Assembly: GCA_937880175.1 (NCBI GenBank)
Contig: CALFLO010000048.1
Span: 1-21,444 of the forward strand
From: an uncultured Gluconobacter sp.
GTDB lineage: Bacteria > Pseudomonadota > Alphaproteobacteria > Acetobacterales > Acetobacteraceae
Reading direction: 5' to 3'
Length of the DNA: 21,444 bases
The notes below the pieces were generated by a model. That model searched no databases, was not told where the DNA came from, and saw only the letters and a program-made list of their open reading frames with translations. A program made the translations under genes and the position numbers. Shown here one piece after another: positions 17,071-21,444 of this stretch (the stretch's first letter is position 1; each line of letters begins with the position of its first letter).

Positions 17071-18245
17071 ACCGAGACCCGGGCACGCCCGGTCTCCCTC
17101 AGCAGGAACAGCCCCAGCAGCCCAAAGGCCAGCAGACTGACACCCATCAGAATCTCACCATAGATCATGACACCCGGCACGATCGAACAGAACGCCCCGA
17201 CCAGCATCAGCCCCGCATGCACCCGGCTCATCATCGCGGGGACCCGACCGGGGAGAAGCATCTCAACCCAGGCATAGAACCCGCCGCAGAGCGCCATGAT
17301 GCCGCCGAACGCCACGGCCGTATGATCGCCCGAATGCCCTGGAAGCCAGTCAGACAGCCACCCGGCCGTAAACAGCAGAATACTGCCAATCGCCCAGAGC
17401 GCAGCGCCATCCAGATCACGCCTGTGCTGCCACATGTCGCGGCACAGCGCCCCGATCAGCACAACCGAAGGCACGATCTGCGTCATGAGAACAAGGCTTG
17501 CCGTCACGCCGGAGGGAAGCGAACCGTAAAGCCCGTCCATCCAAAGGAGCGGTCCGCCAATACCCATCACGCCAAACACATAAGGCGCCACTGTCCAGGA
17601 GGCCCCTTCGCGCGCAGAACGCGACAGCAGCGCAGACGCCACCAGCCCGAGAGCAGGCGTCAGCATCAGTGCGGTCTCCGGAAGATGCAGCGTCTCGATC
17701 AGCGCCGTGGTCGTAATCCCGTCCAGCATGCCGCGCGTCACGACCGCAGCCAGAACCGGCGCGACAAGCACCACGCTGCACGATGTCGCCAACAGCGACC
17801 AGGCCAGCGGAGACATGTCGCGGAAACGCACGGTGCGCCCCTCAAGACATGTGGTGATCACGTCCGTCGCCACAGCCAGAATGCCGACAGACCAGAGCAG
17901 CAGGGCTACGAACGGCAAAACCGGAAGCAGCACCACACCGGAAGACAGGAACCCAAACCCTGCCATCGTCAGGCCCCGAAGCACGGTCCGGTCGGTCCCA
18001 AGCGCAGAAGGCAGAAGCCACTGGCCAAAACCACCCAGCGCAGCAGGGCACATGACGAAAAACGTCATGAGAATACCGTGGCAGAACGCCTGCCCGCTCG
18101 TGGGATGTGTCTGAAGAAATGGCAGGGCCAGAGACCCGCCCAGCAGACCGGCAAACAGTGCCAGCAGAATGAAAGATGTCCCGACTCGGCGCCTGGAACG
18201 GGCCGAGGCAGTATCCGGGGCAGTATCGACGGCCTGATAAGTCAT
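17067..18245 (-). CDS. cytochrome oxidase subunit I homologue lacking the active site
   Basis: This 392-residue protein has about 12 hydrophobic segments. It aligns by eye with COX1 (numbering for bovine): H56-GILMTFFVMCPAALGGFG matches the H61 region residue for residue; MSPLAWSLLATSCSVVLVAP matches the MPLFVWSVLVTA helix; LPETALMLTPALG matches HPEVYILILPGFG; WMDGLY matches WAHHMF; ALWAIGSILLFTAGW matches the helix IX region; D307-H308 then 18 ungapped residues to W match the HFHY helix. Low-spin heme ligands are kept (H56, H308). Copper-B ligands are gone (H240 to L188, H290/H291 to D237/G238), as are the high-spin heme ligand (H376 to G306), the tyrosine (Y244 to A192) and the K-channel lysine (to L263). 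It is also about 120-140 residues shorter than usual, with external loops missing. The frame is intact and codon use is normal. It cannot reduce oxygen in the usual way; heme binding is inferred. ATG 18245 is a plausible start with only a distant AGGGA. Confidence 0.85.
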   Translation of the reverse strand: MTYQAVDTAPDTASARSRRRVGTSFILLALFAGLLGGSLALPFLQTHPTSGQAFCHGILMTFFVMCPAALGGFGQWLLPSALGTDRTVLRGLTMAGFGFLSSGVVLLPVLPFVALLLWSVGILAVATDVITTCLEGRTVRFRDMSPLAWSLLATSCSVVLVAPVLAAVVTRGMLDGITTTALIETLHLPETALMLTPALGLVASALLSRSAREGASWTVAPYVFGVMGIGGPLLWMDGLYGSLPSGVTASLVLMTQIVPSVVLIGALCRDMWQHRRDLDGAALWAIGSILLFTAGWLSDWLPGHSGDHTAVAFGGIMALCGGFYAWVEMLLPGRVPAMMSRVHAGLMLVGAFCSIVPGVMIYGEILMGVSLLAFGLLGLFLLRETGRARVSV

Positions 18246-18331
18246 GATCGCGTAGTCGGTCCCTGAATTAGGTATACCGCAGCGAGCGTCGGAATACTCG
18301 GCGCCGACACACGTGCGGAACCAAACGCCGA

Positions 18332-19012
18332 TCAGGCGACCAGGGCTGCTGCGTCGCTTTTACTCTCGCATTGCGGCAATGTCACGAGTGTAAACAGTCC
18401 CGCCGGCGGAACCGGCATCAGGGTTGCCCGGCGCAGGTCTTCCGGCGGCAGAAGCGATTCAATCGCAAAATCCGGATGCCAGCCCAGCGACCGCGAGGCG
18501 CGGGCCATGCCACGCTCAACCGACAGACGCAGACCGCCTGTTGCAAGGAAGTGGTTCACGAACAGGATATGGCCGCCCGGCTTTACGACCCGCTTGAGCT
18601 CGGCCAGAAGCCGGTCCGGGTGCGGCACGACAGAGGCCACGAACATCGCAACCGCGATATCGAAGCTGTCATCCTCAAATGTTGTGGCTTCCGCATCCAT
18701 TTCCAGCAGATCGTCCACATTCGTCAGATGATCCTGCAGGACGCGGATCCGTGCGCGCTCCAGCATGTCTTCGGAAAGATCGATTCCCGTAATCCGCTTG
18801 TCATTGGAGTAGGATGGCAGCGCAAGCCCCGTCCCAACGCCGACTTCCAGAACCCTCTCGCCTGGCAGAGCATTGACCGCGGCCACTGCTCTCTTTCGTC
18901 CGTACCCTGAAATACCGCCAAAAACAGTATCATAAACGCGGGCCCAACGACGATAAGCCGTCTTGACGGCTTCCGCGTCCAGTGCCGAACGCGGGGAAAG
19001 GGTTGAGGACAT
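18332..19012 (-). CDS. pmtA: phosphatidylethanolamine N-methyltransferase, PmtA type
   Basis: This 226-residue soluble class I methyltransferase has the SAM-binding glycine motif LEVGVGTGLAL at residues 55-65 and the acidic loop GIDLS at 76-80. It continues with LLEMDAEATTFEDDSFDIAV and VKPGGHILFVNHF. The opening VKTAYRRWARVYDTVFGGIS, then GRKRAVAAVNALPG, fits the Rhodobacter/Acetobacter-type PmtA, which methylates phosphatidylethanolamine three times to phosphatidylcholine at the membrane surface. A phospholipid methyltransferase of this type is known from Acetobacter. A ubiquinone-type methyltransferase is the main alternative. ATG 19012 has GAAGG about 12 bases upstream. The gene lies 86 bases upstream of the subunit I-like gene on the same strand with no obvious terminator between, so co-transcription is possible. 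Confidence 0.82.
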   Translation of the reverse strand: MSSTLSPRSALDAEAVKTAYRRWARVYDTVFGGISGYGRKRAVAAVNALPGERVLEVGVGTGLALPSYSNDKRITGIDLSEDMLERARIRVLQDHLTNVDDLLEMDAEATTFEDDSFDIAVAMFVASVVPHPDRLLAELKRVVKPGGHILFVNHFLATGGLRLSVERGMARASRSLGWHPDFAIESLLPPEDLRRATLMPVPPAGLFTLVTLPQCESKSDAAALVA

Positions 19013-19086
19013 GATGATATGCGACCTTCTCTGTCCGCCCGGCCTTCAAAGGCCAGGGCTGTCCGGAACATGTTCAATTGGCACCT

Positions 19087-19117
19087 TCTTGCCCTCCCGG
19101 ATATGCATCTGGCAAGA
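19087..19117. repeat. inverted repeat in the pmtA / small membrane protein intergenic region
   Basis: TCTTGCC and GGCAAGA form a perfect 7-base inverted repeat around a 17-base centre, in the 163-base divergent region. A 10-base palindrome, GAACATGTTC, lies at 19066-19075, and GGCCTT-CA-AAGGCC at 19041-19054. Any of these could be an operator for the divergent promoters, but none matches a site I can name. Confidence 0.3.
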
Positions 19118-19175
19118 CATGCAGTGCGCAAGACGTTTCAAAGCCATGCGTGGAACAGGGCCGAGGAGGACAACT

Positions 19176-19373
19176 ATGCTGATCTATTCCTGTGTGGGAA
19201 TCACCTTCATAGTCTGGGTTGCAATTTATCTCCTGTATTTCCGCGAGGAGATTACGGCCTGGTTCAATAACCATTTCGGGAAAGACCACCATGAAGTTTC
19301 CGCTGGAGACGAGCAGGCCGAATCCCAGCTTCCGTTCAACTATACCTCTTCCCCGAAAGACGACGCGCCCTGA
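19176..19373 (+). CDS. small membrane protein, 65 residues
   Basis: The ATG at 19176 has the best ribosome binding site in the window (GAGGAGG, 6 bases upstream). The protein has one N-terminal membrane helix (about residues 3-22, IYSCVGITFIVWVAIYLLYF), followed by REEITAWFNNHFGKDHHE and an acidic, Ser/Pro-rich tail ending SSPKDDAP. I do not recognise the family. The helix at the N-terminus with a charged tail suggests either a bitopic protein with a cytoplasmic C-terminus or an uncleaved signal anchor. It is transcribed away from pmtA and converges on gshB, with 32 bases between the stop codons. Its strong start signal argues for a real, well-translated gene. Confidence 0.75.
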   Translation: MLIYSCVGITFIVWVAIYLLYFREEITAWFNNHFGKDHHEVSAGDEQAESQLPFNYTSSPKDDAP

Positions 19374-19405
19374 CAGTTCCCCTCTGACAGGCGCCTCCTT
19401 CCGCC

Positions 19406-20383
19406 TCAGCCCAGAACACGCCTCTCGATCGCATCCCAGATCAGCCCGGCGCTGTTGATCCCATCAAAACGGTCCAGCTCCTGCAAGCCTGTCGGCGACG
19501 TGACATTGATTTCCGTCAGCCAGTTCCCGATCACGTCGATCCCCGTGAAAATCAGCCCGTGATCGCGCAGATACGGCCCGATCGACTCACAGATTTCCTT
19601 GTCCCGCGCCGTCAGTTCCACGCTCATGGCCCGACCGCCCACATGCATGTTCGAGCGCGCCTCACCCGTCGCAGGAACCCGGTTGATCGCGCCAATCGCC
19701 TCGCCATCCACCAGAATGATACGCTTGTCGCCCTGACGCACAGCCGGCTCGTAACGCTGGATCATCAGCGGCTCACGGGAGCGCGCGAAATGCATCTCCA
19801 GCAGCGCACCGAGGTTTTCATCATCCGGCTTGATCCGGAAAATCCCCGATCCGCCATTGCCGTAAAGCGGCTTGACGATGATGTCCTGATACTTCTCGCG
19901 GAACGCCAGGATCTCGTGCGTATCCCAGGTCACGAGCGTCGGCGGCATCAGATGCGGAAAATGTGTCACCAGCAGCTTTTCCGGCGCATTGCGCACGGCC
20001 ACCGGATCATTCACCACCAGAGAACGCCCCTCACCCACGCCATGCACATGCTCAAGCATATGCGTGGCCGTGATGTAGCCCATGTCGAACGGCGGGTCCT
20101 GACGCATCAGGATCACATCCGTCTGCCCCAGATCCAGCACCTGCTCCTCACCGAACGTCGCATGATTGCCCCGCTCGCGCCGCACTTCAACCGGCCGCGC
20201 CCGGGCCTGCACACGGCCGCCCTTGCCCTGTCCTTCAACAAGGCTCAGCGTCGTGACCGGATAGACCCACAGTTCATAGCCGCGCGCCTGCGCTTCGAGC
20301 ATCATCGCAAAAGTGGAGTCACCATCAATATTGACGTACTCCAGAGGATCCATCTGAACAGCAACGCGAAGAGAACGGGACAT
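19406..20383 (-). CDS. gshB: glutathione synthase
   Basis: This 325-residue ATP-grasp enzyme joins gamma-glutamylcysteine and glycine to make glutathione in the cytoplasm. The N-terminus MSRSLRVAVQMDPLEYVNID is typical of the family. DVILMRQDPPFDMGYITATH and HMLE are substrate-side hallmarks, IIVKPLYGNGGSGIFRI is the flexible ATP-grasp loop, and GIDVIGNWLTEINVTSPTGLQELDR is the C-terminal metal/ATP-binding end. Length is normal. ATG 20383 is chosen because GGAG lies 7 bases upstream and homology begins at once; the frame stays open a further 70 codons upstream, but that part would overlap the divergent NUDIX gene and lacks family character. gshA is not in the window. Confidence 0.97.
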   Translation of the reverse strand: MSRSLRVAVQMDPLEYVNIDGDSTFAMMLEAQARGYELWVYPVTTLSLVEGQGKGGRVQARARPVEVRRERGNHATFGEEQVLDLGQTDVILMRQDPPFDMGYITATHMLEHVHGVGEGRSLVVNDPVAVRNAPEKLLVTHFPHLMPPTLVTWDTHEILAFREKYQDIIVKPLYGNGGSGIFRIKPDDENLGALLEMHFARSREPLMIQRYEPAVRQGDKRIILVDGEAIGAINRVPATGEARSNMHVGGRAMSVELTARDKEICESIGPYLRDHGLIFTGIDVIGNWLTEINVTSPTGLQELDRFDGINSAGLIWDAIERRVLG

Positions 20384-20477
20384 CGGAAAACTCCGGCAAG
20401 GAGAAAGAGGAGTGGTCCAGTCCTCTGTAACCGCACACCCCGGTTTTTCAAAATCCCCCTCTGCGGAGTTTCCTGTC

Positions 20478-20942
20478 ATGACTGCCCCACGACGCGCCCC
20501 GTTCCAGATCCTCGTGCTGCCCTTCCGCAAAACAGACAGCGGCACCGAATACGCCCTCTTCCGACGCAGCGATTCCGGGGACTGGCAAGCCATCGCAGGC
20601 GGGGGTGACGACGGCGAAACACCCCTTCAGGCCGCAAAACGCGAAATGCAGGAAGAAAGCGGCCTCTCCGCAGACACCCCCCTGTTCCCGCTCCAGGCAA
20701 GCGCCACCATCCCGGTCAGCCATTTCGCCGCCCGCGCCACATGGTCACCGCTGCTCTATGCCATCCCCGAACACTGCTTCGCAGCCGACGCCACCGGACA
20801 GACCCTGTCCCTCTCGGCCGAGCACACAATTTGCGGATGGTTTTCCTACGAAGACGCCCGCCAGCACCTGAACTGGGACTCCAACCGCACAGCCCTGTGG
20901 GAAACAGCTGAACGCCTTAACGACGGCACCCTCCTGCACTGA
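20478..20942 (+). CDS. NUDIX hydrolase
   Basis: This 154-residue protein has a perfect Nudix box, G-x5-E-x7-R-E-U-x-E-E-x-G-U, running from G41 through E47, R55, E56, E59, E60 and G62 (GGGDDGETPL and QAAKREMQEESGL). The preceding FQILVLPFRKTDSGTEYALF and DWQAIAGGG fit the nucleotide-pyrophosphatase branch that includes dATP and dihydroneopterin-triphosphate pyrophosphohydrolases; the substrate cannot be fixed from sequence. Start ATG 20478 has GGAG 9 bases upstream; an upstream GTG/ATG extension to about 20412 would run into the gshB leader and is not needed. It is divergent from gshB over 94 bases and converges on greB with only 19 bases between stops. Confidence 0.92.
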   Translation: MTAPRRAPFQILVLPFRKTDSGTEYALFRRSDSGDWQAIAGGGDDGETPLQAAKREMQEESGLSADTPLFPLQASATIPVSHFAARATWSPLLYAIPEHCFAADATGQTLSLSAEHTICGWFSYEDARQHLNWDSNRTALWETAERLNDGTLLH

Positions 20943-20961
20943 GCTGTTTTGCCCTAAACGC

Positions 20962-21444
20962 TCAGACCGTCGCTACCGCCCCGGGATAAACAATCTTCAG
21001 GATCTCGATCTCAACCGGCCCGCGCGGCGTCTGCAACATCGCAACATCGCCAACACGCGTCCGCATCAGCGCCCGCGCCACCGGCGAGACCAGACTGACC
21101 TCCCCCCGCACAAGATCGGACTCATCAACGCCGAGGATGGTCACGATATGCTCGACGTCATCCTCATCCACATACGTCACGGTCGCACCAAAAAACACGC
21201 GGTCCCGCGTCGTCTGCCCGGCAGGATCAACGATCACCGCATTTTCCAGCCGCTTGCCCAGAAACCGCATCCGCCGGTCGATCTCCCGCAGCCGACGCTT
21301 GCCATACTGGTAATCCGCATTCTCCGAACGATCGCCATTCCCCGCGGCCCAGGACACGATCTCCACGATCCGCGGCCGTTCCTTCTGCGCCAGTTCCTTC
21401 AGCTCGGCCCGCATGACAGCAGCCCCTTTCGGCGACAGGTAATG
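20962..21444 (-). CDS. greB: transcription elongation factor GreB, 5' end outside window
   Basis: The frame is open through the right edge. The visible 160 residues begin HYLSPKGAAVMRAELKEL, so the true start lies a few codons beyond position 21444; the internal ATG at 21414 is not the start. GreB stimulates RNA cleavage in backtracked RNA polymerase. The coiled-coil tip is present: ERPRIVEIVSWAAGNGDRSE, then NADYQYGKRRLREIDRRMRF, with the acidic D and E of GDRSENADY at the loop end. The Arg-rich KRRLREIDRR points to GreB rather than GreA. The C-terminal FKBP-like domain has RVFFGATVTYVDEDDVEHIV and SPVARALMRTRVGDVAMLQT. It ends 19 bases from the NUDIX gene, tail to tail. Confidence 0.95.
   Translation of the reverse strand, partial: HYLSPKGAAVMRAELKELAQKERPRIVEIVSWAAGNGDRSENADYQYGKRRLREIDRRMRFLGKRLENAVIVDPAGQTTRDRVFFGATVTYVDEDDVEHIVTILGVDESDLVRGEVSLVSPVARALMRTRVGDVAMLQTPRGPVEIEILKIVYPGAVATV

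Noticed and set aside
17067..18245. Reading the subunit I homologue as a simple pseudogene
   Set aside because: No stop, frameshift or truncation is seen, helices and the two heme histidines are kept, and both translational overlaps with ctaB and its neighbour are intact.
17052..18266. 404-codon plus-strand frame opposite the subunit I-like gene
   Set aside because: The translation is an Arg/His/Gln-rich string without hydrophobic pattern, while the minus frame aligns with COX1 across 12 helices.
19367..19405. Repeat of CTGACAG and a GCGCC/GGCGC pair between the small membrane gene and gshB
   Set aside because: The stem is only 5 bases with a 17-base loop and no T run, too weak to call a terminator.
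20384..20593. N-terminal extension of gshB
   Set aside because: The added residues lack family character, overlap the divergent NUDIX gene, and the ATG at 20383 has its own ribosome site.
19559..20608. Plus-strand frame opposite gshB
   Set aside because: Arg/His-rich shadow translation; gshB carries all family motifs.
1..21444. Search for CRISPR arrays, tRNA genes, insertion sequences and prophage genes
   Set aside because: No regularly spaced repeats, tRNA-like cloverleaf ends, transposase motifs or compositional islands were seen; the region looks like core chromosome.

Overview
The window reads as an ordinary chromosomal stretch of an alphaproteobacterium, most likely an acetic acid bacterium (Acetobacteraceae, Gluconobacter-like). 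This is inferred from high GC with strong C-ending codon bias, the alphaproteobacterial style of MutS, GlnD, GshB and GreB, a Rhodobacter/Acetobacter-type phospholipid methyltransferase, and the gene neighbours. No search was possible, so the genus is an inference. Genes are densely packed. There is no tRNA, rRNA, insertion sequence or CRISPR array, and no gene-free stretch longer than about 165 bases.

Left part (1-7736): the 5' end of a DUF4112-type membrane protein gene points left and is cut by the window edge. Opposite it stand a small membrane protein gene and then a forward run of murJ (lipid II flippase), mutS (mismatch repair) and glnD (PII uridylyltransferase). glnD overlaps the mutS stop codon. 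glnD meets a leftward TPR/glycosyltransferase-like gene (7717-9399) tail to tail.

Middle part (9514-15935): a forward block holds an unrecognised 119-residue protein, a secreted protein resembling the major-royal-jelly/yellow family, thrC, and a tightly overlapping M16 zinc peptidase - pmbA/tldE - Tim44-domain cluster. It ends at a strong, probably bidirectional terminator (15950-15984).

Right part (16001-21444): the most interesting region is a leftward set: pmtA, a 392-residue homologue of cytochrome oxidase subunit I, ctaB (heme O synthase) and a 40-residue CoxF-like peptide. The last three are joined by 4-base stop/start overlaps. The subunit I homologue lines up with COX1 over most of its length and keeps both low-spin heme histidines (H56, H308). 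It has lost the three copper-B histidines, the high-spin heme histidine, the cross-linked tyrosine and the K-channel lysine, so it cannot be a normal oxidase. Its order (subunit I, ctaB, coxF) matches the aa3 oxidase operon of other alphaproteobacteria, with the subunit II, subunit III and ctaG genes absent. I read it as a remodelled remnant of a lost cytochrome c oxidase locus in which the surviving subunit I kept an open frame and possibly a heme-binding job.

The window closes with a 65-residue membrane protein gene, gshB (glutathione synthase), a NUDIX hydrolase gene and greB, whose 5' end lies beyond the right edge.
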